Below the pieces are notes generated by a model. That model searched no databases. It worked only from the letters and a program-made list of their open reading frames with translations, and was not told the DNA's origin. The translations under genes were made by a program, and so were the position numbers. From Chloroflexota bacterium (GTDB taxonomy: Bacteria; Chloroflexota; Limnocylindria; Limnocylindrales; CSP1-4): a stretch of 14,228 nt of DNA. The stretch lies in the NCBI GenBank assembly GCA_013813905.1, contig JACCQX010000053.1, positions 1 through 14,228 on the forward strand, written 5' to 3'. Below, one piece after another: positions 1 to 9,017 of this stretch; position 1 is the stretch's first letter, and each line of letters begins with the position of its first letter.

Positions 1-15
1 GCCGCAGCGCCCTAT

Positions 16-270
16 TCAGTCGACCGAGATGCTGCCGAAGATGAGGACCTTGCGGTCGAGGTCGAACATCGCCTTGTCACTGCGCTTGATCAACTTGAGG
101 ATCACGTCAGAGTCTTCGGCGGTGGGACGCAGGACATACTCATCTGCTCCGTGATCGAGGATGAGCTGGAGCGTGAACGCGCCGGGCGCGCCGCGCTCGG
201 CCTCCGTCCAGGAAGCCTGCACCTGGGTGACCTCGCGGATCAGGATCCGCTGTTCCGTCTGCTGTTCCAC
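16..270 (-). CDS. Small protein of unknown function (84 aa)
   Basis: I do not recognise this protein. The reading frame has protein-like composition: a mixed charged/hydrophobic pattern with probable beta strands (for example QLILDHG, DEYVLRP, KVLIFGSISVD) and a basic helix-like stretch LIKRSDKAMFDLDRK. It has no signal peptide, membrane segment or cysteines. I chose the GTG at 270-268 because an AGG lies 6 bases upstream. The frame stays open to a TTG at 357-355, which would add 29 less protein-like residues and give 113 aa, and that start also has an AGG 6 bases upstream, so the start is uncertain. It lies downstream of the Rieske-fusion gene on the same strand, about 330 bases away, so it is probably a separate unit. 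The overlapping plus-strand frames at 151-522 are basic and Arg-rich and look like shadows. Confidence 0.6.
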   Translation of the reverse strand: MEQQTEQRILIREVTQVQASWTEAERGAPGAFTLQLILDHGADEYVLRPTAEDSDVILKLIKRSDKAMFDLDRKVLIFGSISVD

Positions 271-598
271 CGTGTACCTCGCTTTGCTAGAAGGGGATGC
301 CCCAGACACCGTATCGCAAGTGACCAAGCGGAGCGATTCGTCACGATGAGTGAACAAGAACGGCCTTCAGAGCAGCTACTGGACCACGCGCGGCCGATCG
401 GCCGCTTTCGCCACGCTCGACTACATGGCTTGCCGCAGCGCCACGATCGCCCGATAGCACCTCTTCGCCCGCGGCGACCACCGAAGTCCGCATCGCAGCG
501 GCTTCCTGTTCGTCGATCGTGACGGATCGTCCCCTTCCAGCGCGATGGTGCGTCCCGGCACGGTAGCCGATCGTCGGAAGCAGCTCTGCGGCTAGTTG
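271..598. other. Gene-poor stretch between the small protein and the Rieske-fusion gene
   Basis: About 330 bases with no convincing gene if the GTG start of the small protein is used. It contains a perfect 16-base palindrome at 390-405 with a GATC centre. A weak imperfect inverted repeat (AGCAGCT at 579-585 with AGTTGCT at 594-600) overlaps the Rieske-fusion stop codon. No tRNA, clear promoter or T-tract terminator was seen. Confidence 0.5.
390..405. repeat. Perfect 16-base palindrome
   Basis: GCGGCCGATCGGCCGC reads the same on both strands. As RNA it could form a 6-bp stem with a GAUC loop. It sits between the Rieske-fusion gene and the small protein, so it could be an operator upstream of the latter or part of a factor-independent stop without a U-tract. 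No function can be assigned from sequence alone, and GC-rich palindromes arise easily by chance in such DNA. Confidence 0.6.
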
Positions 599-1477
599 CT
601 AGTGTTCGCCGGTGCCGGCGCTGCCGCTGGTCACGCGTCGGGCCTCCCAGCCGCCCGATTCGCTGACGCGAACCTCGAAGCGCGGCTGGTCATAGGTGGT
701 AGGGCTGCGCTTCCTGTAGCCGGTGACGAGCTCGAAGCGCGAGCCGTGCCAGGGACACTCGATGCAGCCGTCCACGATCGTGCCCTCCGACAGCGGCCCG
801 CCGGCATGGGCGCACGTGTCGTGCAGCGCGTGGATCGTCTCGCCCTGACGTACCAGGACAAGCGTCTGGGCACCGGCCTTGGCCTTGACCGGCACTCCCT
901 CAGCGATCTCCGTCACGTCGAGGGCCTGCCACTTGCCCGCGCCCATGAATCGCCAGGCGTGCCGGTTGACCATGTTGCCCAGCGTGTAGGCGACCTCCCC
1001 GCCCACGTACGCACCCGCCGTGACCAGGCCGTAGCCCACGAAGGAGAGGACGATCGGGACCGTCTGGTCGCCGCTGTTCGAACGCATCACCAGCGAGGCG
1101 ATGTAGATGACGATGGCCACGGACATCAGCGTCGAGTGGACGGTGGCTACCATGCGCGGCCGCCCGTCCGTGTCGGTGTAATCGGCGAACCCGGCCACGG
1201 CCGCGGCGGCGTGCGCCAGGATGCCCAGGAATAACGCGATGCCCGCCGCCTCGCGCTGGCCGAGCACGTCGAAGACGAGGACCAGCGTGTAGATGCCGAT
1301 GGGCAGGTCGCTCAACGCCGCGTGGAGCGAGTGACCCAGCCACTTCCCGTTGAGGAAGTCCTTGACCAGATGCAGCGGTCCGAAGATAGCCTTCAGGATG
1401 CGCTGCACGAAGCCCCCCAGGGGTCGAGCCCAGATCCCTTGGGCGTCGATCAGCCGCGTGAAGAAGCGGGCCAGCAT
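599..1477 (-). CDS. Membrane-anchored Rieske [2Fe-2S] protein with N-terminal DUF2231 domain
   Basis: 292 aa. Residues about 45-165 form a DUF2231-like membrane domain with four hydrophobic segments (about 54-72, 77-98, 113-131, 140-160), beginning with the SLHAALSDLPIG motif and including GFADY and HSTLM. Residues about 182-275 form a ferredoxin-type Rieske domain with the complete cluster ligand set C222-x-H224 and C241-x2-H244 (TCAHAGGPL and CPWHGSRF). The protein is therefore expected to hold a 2Fe-2S centre next to the membrane and transfer electrons; the partner is unknown. DUF2231 has no established biochemical role. The ATG start has AGAGG 7 bases upstream (1485-1489). It follows the TauE-like gene on the same strand after 83 bases, so co-transcription is possible. 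The extra ~40 residues before the first membrane segment are amphipathic rather than signal-like. Domain assignment is strong; physiological role is open. Confidence 0.88.
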   Translation of the reverse strand: MLARFFTRLIDAQGIWARPLGGFVQRILKAIFGPLHLVKDFLNGKWLGHSLHAALSDLPIGIYTLVLVFDVLGQREAAGIALFLGILAHAAAAVAGFADYTDTDGRPRMVATVHSTLMSVAIVIYIASLVMRSNSGDQTVPIVLSFVGYGLVTAGAYVGGEVAYTLGNMVNRHAWRFMGAGKWQALDVTEIAEGVPVKAKAGAQTLVLVRQGETIHALHDTCAHAGGPLSEGTIVDGCIECPWHGSRFELVTGYRKRSPTTYDQPRFEVRVSESGGWEARRVTSGSAGTGEH

Positions 1478-1484
1478 GCTTGTA

Positions 1485-1489
1485 CCTCT
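1485..1489 (-). promoter_or_regulatory. Ribosome binding site of the Rieske-fusion gene
   Basis: AGAGG on the minus strand, 7 bases before the ATG at 1477. It supports this start. Confidence 0.6.
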
Positions 1490-1503
1490 GGGTGGGTGCG
1501 TCC

Positions 1504-1537
1504 CCTCGTCACTCTAGCGCCTCGTCACTCTAGCGCC
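1504..1537. repeat. 16-base tandem direct duplication
   Basis: CTCGTCACTCTAGCGC occurs twice in direct contact (1505-1520 and 1521-1536), and the period-16 match extends one base on each side. It lies in the 83-base gap between the TauE-like and Rieske-fusion genes. It could be a recent slippage duplication or a pair of binding sites; its position upstream of the Rieske-fusion start leaves regulation possible. Confidence 0.8.
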
Positions 1538-1560
1538 CGTCCGGATGATGGGTACCTGAC

Positions 1561-2319
1561 TCAGCCCACCAGGATGAGCTTCGCGCCGGCCACGAGCAGC
1601 ACCACGGCCAGCAGACCTCGTAGCGCGGGCGTGCCAAGTCGACGGCTGCCCAGGCCAGATCCGATGAAGCCGCCTGCCAGGACGGCCATGCCCCAAAGGG
1701 GCACGGCGGCCGGCACCGACTGCACGCTCGCGACGTTCCCAGCCAGCCCGGCCGCGGAGTTGATCAAGATGAAGGCGGCTGACATGCCGGCCGCGGTCCG
1801 TACCTCCACCCAGCCCGAGAGCACGAGCACGGGCGTCAGGAAGATTCCGCCGCCTGTCCCGGTCAGTCCCGCCAGCAAGCCGATCACCCCGCCCACACTG
1901 ACGGCCACGATGGGATGCCGGGGACGCTTCGGGGACTTCACGACGGTCCAGTCGGTGGTGGCCGTCTGGATGGCCGTCTGCAACAGGCGCCCGGCGGCCA
2001 CTAGCAACACGATCCCCACCAGCACCCGGTAGACGTTTCCCGGCAGCGAGATGCCACCACCCACGAAGGCCAACGGCGCCGAGCCGAGAACGAACGGCGC
2101 CAGCGTCCGCCACTCGACGAGGCCTGCTCGGTGGAAGCGCACGGTAACGACGCTGGCCACCAGCAGATTCAGCACCAGGGCCGTCGGCTTCATGACCGCC
2201 TGGGGCAGGCCGACCAGCGCCATCCCCGCGAGGTAGCCCGATGCTCCCGCGTGCCCCACCGAGGAGTAGAGGATGGCGGTCCCAAAGAACAGTGCCGCGA
2301 GGAAGAAGGCGTCGTCCAC
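1561..2319 (-). CDS. Sulfite exporter TauE/SafE family membrane permease
   Basis: 252 aa, the usual family length. The protein is almost entirely hydrophobic, with two homologous halves separated by a polar, basic loop (about 119-136, containing KSPKRPRHP). The second half opens with the family's glycine-rich segment GLTGTGGGIFLTPVLVLSG (151-169), followed by SAAFILINSAAGLAGN. The first half carries the matching YSSVGHAGASGYLA (18-31). About eight membrane segments can be drawn. Family members move small anions such as sulfite, sulfoacetate or organosulfur compounds; the substrate here cannot be read from sequence. The start is GTG at 2319-2317 with no clear Shine-Dalgarno; a GC-rich hairpin (2332-2350) lies just upstream. 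It follows the pentose phosphate operon after 228 bases and precedes the Rieske fusion, so it may be transcribed separately. Confidence 0.9.
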   Translation of the reverse strand: MDDAFFLAALFFGTAILYSSVGHAGASGYLAGMALVGLPQAVMKPTALVLNLLVASVVTVRFHRAGLVEWRTLAPFVLGSAPLAFVGGGISLPGNVYRVLVGIVLLVAAGRLLQTAIQTATTDWTVVKSPKRPRHPIVAVSVGGVIGLLAGLTGTGGGIFLTPVLVLSGWVEVRTAAGMSAAFILINSAAGLAGNVASVQSVPAAVPLWGMAVLAGGFIGSGLGSRRLGTPALRGLLAVVLLVAGAKLILVG

Positions 2320-2547
2320 GCCGCCCAGCGTAGGGGCCGCGCGGCGCCCTCGCGAGGCGGTGAGAGAGGGATGACGTTCGCGGAACCCTTGAGCGCCGGA
2401 ATGTAAGCCAGGTTGGCGTCGACTGCCGGGCCCAGGACCCTCGAAGACGGTGCTCCCAGATCCTTAGGCCCCGCCAAGCCTCGATATGCCAATGTGGCTT
2501 GCATCGCCACCTTGAAGGGCCTCCCGGCACTTCCCTCAGCAGGCGCC
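2320..2547. other. Intergenic spacer between pgl and the TauE-like gene
   Basis: 228 bases with no supported gene. Minus-strand frames through it are only extensions or shadows of the neighbours. Apart from the hairpin at 2332-2350, I see no repeat, tRNA or clear terminator. The length suggests that a promoter for the TauE-like gene and the end of the pentose phosphate transcript both lie here, but neither can be located. Confidence 0.4.
2332..2350 (-). other. GC-rich hairpin just upstream of the TauE-like start
   Basis: AGGGGCC at 2332-2338 pairs with GGCGCCCT at 2343-2350 around a GCGC loop, with one bulged base. It lies 13-31 bases before the GTG start. It may be read-through control or chance; no T-tract follows on either strand. 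Confidence 0.35.
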
Positions 2548-3345
2548 CTACGCCTTCTCCGCCTTCAGCTGGGCCGCGCTGCCGGTGTCCAGCAGCCACG
2601 TGGCCTGGGGCAGCACGGCCAGTCGGGCCGGCCAGCGGCGAGGATCACGCTCTCCCTCAAGCACCTGGCGGACCATCTCCGCCTTGGCCGCTCCCGGCAC
2701 CATGACCAGGATGTGCCGTGCCGCGGGAAGCGCTCCCGGCGTCAGGGTCACCCGTTCGACATGCGGCTCGACGTGGTTCGGCGCCGGGATGGGCATCACG
2801 GCGGGAACGTCCGGCTCAAGCGCCGCGCTGCCCGGGAAGACGGACAGGATGTGACCGTCTGGACCCATGCCCAGGAGGATCACATCGAAGATCGGCCGGC
2901 CTTCGTCATCGGCCGGCAGGTTCCCTCGGATCTCCTCTTCATAGCGCTCGGCCGCGCGTGCCGCGCCGCCCTCGCCGTTCGTCATCGGGTGGACGTTCAT
3001 CGCCGGTACCGGCACGCGTTCGGCTGCAGCAACGCCGGCACCGGCCACCTCGCCGATGCCCAGCAGCGAATAGGCGGTTCCGGCGTTGGAGTCGGGATGG
3101 TCCAGTGGCACGTACCGATCGTCGCCCCACCAGAGGTGCACGCGTGACCAGTCGAGCGCCTCCGCCGGCCGCGCCCGTAGCTCCTTGTAGAGACCCGTGG
3201 CGGACGAGCCGCCGGTCAGCGCCACGTGTGCCACACCCCTTTCCGCTTCGGCCTCGGCCAGCCACGCGCTCAGCCGGTCCGCTGCGTCGACGGCGAGTGC
3301 GTCAGCGTCCGTGAGCACGACGACCTCGCCCGGCTGGTCGCTCAC
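2548..3345 (-). CDS. pgl: 6-phosphogluconolactonase
   Basis: 265 aa, a typical length for the DevB/Pgl family. The enzyme hydrolyses 6-phosphoglucono-1,5-lactone, the Zwf product, to 6-phosphogluconate, the Gnd substrate, in the cytoplasm. Family motifs are in order: LTGGSSATGLYKEL (43-56), WGDDRYVPLDHPDSN (73-87), GMGPDGHILSVFPGS (159-173, containing the conserved active-site His at 165) and the C-terminal LPQATWLLD (245-253). The start is the GTG at 3345-3343, overlapping the opcA stop as GTGA; the frame is open further upstream to 3492, but that would run deep into opcA and add an Arg-rich, non-conserved stretch. It is the last gene of the six-gene pentose phosphate operon, and the 4-base overlap implies translational coupling with opcA. 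Confidence 0.94.
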   Translation of the reverse strand: MSDQPGEVVVLTDADALAVDAADRLSAWLAEAEAERGVAHVALTGGSSATGLYKELRARPAEALDWSRVHLWWGDDRYVPLDHPDSNAGTAYSLLGIGEVAGAGVAAAERVPVPAMNVHPMTNGEGGAARAAERYEEEIRGNLPADDEGRPIFDVILLGMGPDGHILSVFPGSAALEPDVPAVMPIPAPNHVEPHVERVTLTPGALPAARHILVMVPGAAKAEMVRQVLEGERDPRRWPARLAVLPQATWLLDTGSAAQLKAEKA

Positions 3346-4579
3346 AGCGATGCCGTCAGCTCGACGGCGCGATCGAGTGCCATCTCGAAGATGGGGTCGT
3401 GGGCCGTGCGATCCAGCGACTCGGCCAGGAAGGGAGCCTCCTCGAACGGTTCCAGCCGCCCCGCCCGCCTGGCCACCTGTGCCCCGTTCCAATCGGCGGT
3501 GGCGAGGAGATGATCCGCCTGGCGCGTGACCCGGGCGCGCGTCACGACTCGGCCATGGGCCAGCTCCAGCTCCACGCGGACCAGCGAGCCGGCCGTCTGC
3601 ATCGACGGTCCCAGACCGGCCCGCACCGGCCGGAACTCGACCGGGATCACCTTTCGACCATGCCGGAAGGCCCCGCTGATCCGGTCCGAGTCCGAATCAG
3701 CACGAAGGGGCTTGTCGATGCGCCAGTTCAGCATCGCGGCCAGCCAGCCCGCGAAACAGGCCGCCTTGGAGATGCGTACCGCCGATCCGGGGCGGGCAAA
3801 GTCCAGCCGCAGTTGGCGCGCGTTGCCCAGCTCGCCGGTCAGGAGGGGATGATCGAAGAGTCCGGCCAGCAGCTCCCGCCACAGGCTGAGACGCATCCAG
3901 CCGATGTCGTGTACCGAGTGCCCGTCCTCGGCCACCGCCGACATCCCGCGCAGACCCCCCGAGCCGTCATCACGAAAGGACCCCGAGTCGACCAGCAGCC
4001 CGTCCGATGCCGCCGCCAGATCCCGAAAGTGGCGGCTGGCGAACGGTGGATCACCCGGCCACCAGAGGACGACGGGCAGGTCATGGATGAGCAGCGGCGC
4101 GACGACCGTCGCGAGATGTTGCGACAGCTCTCCGCCGGTCTTGACCAGGATCTCTTCCGTGCACACCTCGGCGCCGCTCAATGCGGACAGGTGACAAGCG
4201 GCGTAGATGTGCGCGTCGAAGGTGGTCGGCCCGTCCGGATCGCCCGGCGACAGCACGATGGCCCGCGACGGATGGCGCGAGGCGAGCGCGTTGACGATGG
4301 ACATCGCCCGCTCGGCGATCTCCGGGCGTCCTGCGACCACCACCAGCGTAAGCACGCTCGTGCGCATGCGCACCCGGACGTCGCGACCCTCGTCCGGCGT
4401 GGCGCGCCCGTGGGCATCAGCCCGTTCCGTGGCGCTCGCTGGCGCCGTCTGCGACTCCCGCGCCGCGCCACTCCAGATCAGTGCGAGCTGGTGGACGGTG
4501 TCGCTGATGCTGGTAGAGCGGGCATGCCAGCGGGTGGTGGTCGTCTCCAGGGTGGCCGGATGGTCGGCCGTCGGAATGC

Positions 4580-4583
<4 letters not shown>
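3342..4583 (-). CDS. opcA: Glucose-6-phosphate dehydrogenase assembly protein OpcA
   Basis: 413 aa, within the family range. OpcA is known from cyanobacteria and actinobacteria as a partner that promotes oligomerisation and activity of G6PDH; it is not itself an enzyme. Recognisable blocks are RTSVLTLVVVAGRPE (74-88), HPSRAIVL (104-111), CTEEILVKTGG (141-151), HLATVVAPLLIHDLPVVLWW (156-175) and SVHDIGWMRLSLWRELLAG (223-241). The N-terminal ~65 residues are polar and variable. The start is the TTG at 4583-4581, overlapping the zwf stop as TTGA; no strong Shine-Dalgarno is visible, which suggests coupling to zwf translation. It lies between zwf and pgl, the usual OpcA context. In cyanobacteria OpcA activity responds to redox state through cysteines; this protein has Cys at 130 and 141 and one more near 275, but whether these are regulatory is unknown. 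Confidence 0.9.
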
Positions 4584-6310
<1,727 letters not shown>

Positions 6311-6312
6311 GC

Positions 6313-7224
6313 TCAGCCGGCCTCGTCCGTGGTCTTCACCGCGTGACCGCCGAACTGGGCGCGCAGCGCGGCCAGCACCTTGGCCCCGTAACTCTCCTCC
6401 TGTCGCGAGCGGAAGCGCGCCAGCAGCGAGAGCGTGATGATGGGCGCCGGAACGTCCAGGTCCATGGCCTCCTGCACGGTCCAGCGACCCTCACCGGAGT
6501 CGGCCACCCAACCCCGGATGTCAGCCAGCGCCTCACCGTGCTGCTCGAAGGCGAGACCGGCCAGCTCCAGGAGCCAGGAGCGGATGACCGTGCCGTGCTG
6601 CCAGGCCTTGGCGATGGCTTCCAGGTCCAGCGGGTACTCGGAGGCGTGGAGGATCTCGAAGCCCTCGGCGTAGGCCTGCATGAGCCCGTACTCGATGCCG
6701 TTGTGGACCATCTTGGTGTAGTGCCCTGAGCCGGGCGGTCCGCAATGAACATAGCCGCCCTCCGGCGCAAGCGCCCGGAACACCGGTTCGAGCGGCGCGA
6801 CGGCCTCAGGGTCGCCGCCGACCATCGTGCCGTAGCCGTTGGTCAGGCCCCAGACCCCGCCGGAGATGCCCGCATCGACGAAGTGGATGCCCCTCGCCTT
6901 GAGATCCTCGTGCCGGCGACGAGAGTCATGGAAGTTGGCATTGCCGCCGTCCACCAGCGTGTCGCCCGGCGCCAGCAGCTCCGCGAACTCGTGCAGGGTG
7001 GCCTCCGTAGCGTCGCCGGCCGGCACCATCAGCCAGACCACACGCGGCGCCGGCAGCATCTCCACCACCTCCGCGGGGGTGTAGGCCCCCTGCAGTCCCT
7101 CGGCCACGATCTCCTCGGTCTTGTCACGCGACCGGTTGTAGGCCACGACCCGGTGCCCCGCCCCGTGAAGGCGTCGCGCCATGTTGGCGCCCATGCGGCC
7201 CAGTCCGACGATCGCCAGGTCCAC
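6313..7224 (-). CDS. gnd: 6-phosphogluconate dehydrogenase, decarboxylating, short type
   Basis: 303 aa, matching the short, roughly 300-residue class rather than the ~470-residue enterobacterial class. It oxidatively decarboxylates 6-phosphogluconate to ribulose-5-phosphate. The Rossmann start GLGRMGANMARRL is at 7-19, DGGNANFHDS at 92-101, GISGGVWGLTNGYGTMVGG at 119-137, and the catalytic block KMVHNGIEYGLMQAYAEGF at 171-189 (Lys171, Asn175, Glu178). The C-terminal part ends with the family stretch LARFRSRQEESYGAKVLAAL. After the second beta strand the sequence is YNRSRDK (29-35), as in NADP+-using Gnd, instead of the acidic residue common in NAD+-using short forms, so NADP+ use is likely (inference). 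The GTG start has a strong AGGAGG 5 bases upstream. The gene sits 11 bases after pgi and 2 before zwf. Confidence 0.95.
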   Translation of the reverse strand: MDLAIVGLGRMGANMARRLHGAGHRVVAYNRSRDKTEEIVAEGLQGAYTPAEVVEMLPAPRVVWLMVPAGDATEATLHEFAELLAPGDTLVDGGNANFHDSRRRHEDLKARGIHFVDAGISGGVWGLTNGYGTMVGGDPEAVAPLEPVFRALAPEGGYVHCGPPGSGHYTKMVHNGIEYGLMQAYAEGFEILHASEYPLDLEAIAKAWQHGTVIRSWLLELAGLAFEQHGEALADIRGWVADSGEGRWTVQEAMDLDVPAPIITLSLLARFRSRQEESYGAKVLAALRAQFGGHAVKTTDEAG

Positions 7225-7229
7225 CGGTC

Positions 7230-7235
7230 CCTCCT
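7230..7235 (-). promoter_or_regulatory. Strong ribosome binding site of gnd
   Basis: AGGAGG on the minus strand, directly after the pgi TAG stop and 5 bases before the gnd GTG. It is the only textbook Shine-Dalgarno within the six-gene operon, suggesting gnd can be translated independently of the preceding gene. Confidence 0.8.
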
Positions 7236-9017
7236 CTAGCTGAGCGCCTGCTCCAGGGCTGCCCGCAGCTCGGCCAGCCCGGCGTCCGGATCCCCCGAGA
7301 GGTCGAGGCGCACCACCGGCAGGTCGTGCGATTCGAGCGAGGCGAAGTCGCCCAGCGCCTGGGCGTCGATGAGCACTCCGAACGTCTCGTCTCGCCCCGG
7401 GATCGGCAGGTCGATGGGGTGCTGCGCGACCAACTGGAGGAAGCAGCCCGAAGGCGTGCCGCCCTTGTGCAACTGGCCGGTGGAGTGGAGGAAGCGCGGC
7501 CCATAGCCCAGCGTCACGGCACGCCCCGTGCCATCGCGGAGCAGGCGCTGGAGGTCGCGCAGCGCGGCGTCCCGCTCAGGCGTGGCGTGGAGATAGGCAT
7601 GCAGCGCCAGGTAACCTTTCGGCCGGGCTCGCGCCAGGTGGCGGCGCAGCTCCGAGACCAGGTCCGTGGCCGGCTCTGAGAGGCGCAGCGGCGCATCCCC
7701 GAAGAGACGCAAGCGACCCGCTTCGGCGAGCGGCGGATCCACCGGCAGCGTGCCGTTCTGGGCGAACGCCTCCAGCACCCGTCGCGTGTTGTCCTTGGAC
7801 TCCGTGACGTTGGGCTCGTCGAAGGGGTCGATGCCCAGCGCGGCGCCGCAGATGGCCGTGGCGAACTCCCAGCGGAAGAACTCGCCGCCCAGCCACTCCC
7901 CGTCCTCGAGGCCCAGGTCGATGACCGGATGCCCGGCGGCGGCGAGCGCCTCGAGGGACGCGTCCGTGGCGGTCTGCCAGGCATCCCCGGTGAAACGGCC
8001 CAGCCGCAGGAAGACACGATCGGTGCCGTAGACCGCGGGATCGCCCAGCGGCTCACCATCGACGGGGATGACGCCCGTGCCCTGCTTGCCAGTGCTCTCC
8101 GCGATGAGCTGCTCCAGCCAGGCTCCCAGGGAGACTAGCTCGGGCTCGATGACGAAGGTCAGCTTGTCACGGCCGCGGCGCGCCAACGCAGCCAGCGTCG
8201 CCCCGAGCCACACGCCCGGATTGGCTGCGTCCGCGGCACGGCACCGCTCGGCCATGAGGCGCGCGTCGCGCAGCAGCTCATCAAGATCCAGCCCCAGCAG
8301 CGCCGCCGGCACGAGGCCCACGTAGGTCAATGCGCTGTAGCGACCGCCCACGTCCTCGGGATTGAGGAACACGCTGCGGAAGGCATCAGTGTCGGGGATG
8401 GCCTCCAGGCTCCTGCCCGGATCGGTGATGGCCACGAAATGCTCGCCGGCACGTGACTGGGGGGCACGACCGTGGACCGCCTCCGCGCGCTCCCAGAAGT
8501 GAGCCAAAAAGGCGAGCGTCTCGGTGGTCGTACCCGACTTGGAGGCGATCAGATAGAGCGAGGTCTCCGGGCCGGCCTCATACGTGGCCCGTCGCACGGC
8601 TGCCGGGTCGGTCGAGTCGAGCACCGACACCGCGATGCCGTGCTCGGACATCGGGAACGATCGGGCGAGGACCTCGGGGGCAAGCGACGAACCGCCCATG
8701 CCGCAGACGAGCGCTCGGCCGAAGCCCTCGCTGGCCGCGCCGAGCCCGAAGGCCGTGAGCTCGGCGGCGCGTTCGGCGAAGGCGTCAGGTGCGTCCAGCC
8801 AACCCAACCGATGGGCGATGCGCTCCTGCACCCCTGCATCGTCGGACCAGAGGGCCGCGTCGCGGGCCCACAGGCGTTCCGCCCAGCGGCCCGCCACGGC
8901 GCGCGTGATGGCCTCTTCCACGGGACCGCGCAGCGCGTCGGGGAGGCGCAGAGGCAGATCGAAGGGTGCCCCCGACGCCGAGGCTCGCGAGACGGGCGTG
9001 GCCGGCGCGTCGGTCAT
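7236..9017 (-). CDS. pgi: Glucose-6-phosphate isomerase, of the kind found in transaldolase-PGI fusions
   Basis: 593 aa. It interconverts glucose-6-phosphate and fructose-6-phosphate; in this operon it can return fructose-6-P to Zwf. Sugar isomerase motifs are [12 protein letters not shown] (105-116), [10 protein letters not shown] (158-167), [14 protein letters not shown] (224-237), [20 protein letters not shown] (300-319), [17 protein letters not shown] (396-412, with the probable catalytic Lys408) and [17 protein letters not shown] (504-520). The last block and overall shape resemble the PGI half of bifunctional transaldolase/PGI proteins rather than the E. coli enzyme. No transaldolase domain precedes it; residues 1-25 are variable and residues 26-95 are part of the PGI lead-in. 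The ATG start overlaps the tkt stop as ATGA. Transaldolase activity would have to come from elsewhere in the genome. Confidence 0.93.
   Translation of the reverse strand: MTDAPATPVSRASASGAPFDLPLRLPDALRGPVEEAITRAVAGRWAERLWARDAALWSDDAGVQERIAHRLGWLDAPDAFAERAAELTAFGLGAASEGFGRALVCGMGGSSLAPEVLARSFPMSEHGIAVSVLDSTDPAAVRRATYEAGPETSLYLIASKSGTTTETLAFLAHFWERAEAVHGRAPQSRAGEHFVAITDPGRSLEAIPDTDAFRSVFLNPEDVGGRYSALTYVGLVPAALLGLDLDELLRDARLMAERCRAADAANPGVWLGATLAALARRGRDKLTFVIEPELVSLGAWLEQLIAESTGKQGTGVIPVDGEPLGDPAVYGTDRVFLRLGRFTGDAWQTATDASLEALAAAGHPVIDLGLEDGEWLGGEFFRWEFATAICGAALGIDPFDEPNVTESKDNTRRVLEAFAQNGTLPVDPPLAEAGRLRLFGDAPLRLSEPATDLVSELRRHLARARPKGYLALHAYLHATPERDAALRDLQRLLRDGTGRAVTLGYGPRFLHSTGQLHKGGTPSGCFLQLVAQHPIDLPIPGRDETFGVLIDAQALGDFASLESHDLPVVRLDLSGDPDAGLAELRAALEQALS

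Noticed and set aside
151..522. Plus-strand frame of 123 codons
   Set aside because: Its first half is antisense to the more protein-like minus-strand small gene, and the rest is Arg/Pro/His-rich in GC-rich DNA, typical of a shadow frame.
1514..2599. 361-codon minus-strand frame overlapping the TauE-like gene in another frame
   Set aside because: The product is Arg/Gly-rich and hydrophilic, whereas the overlapping frame encodes a family-typical permease.
3346..3492. Upstream extension of pgl to 3492
   Set aside because: It would overlap opcA by about 150 bases with non-conserved sequence; the GTG in the GTGA overlap gives a standard Pgl start.
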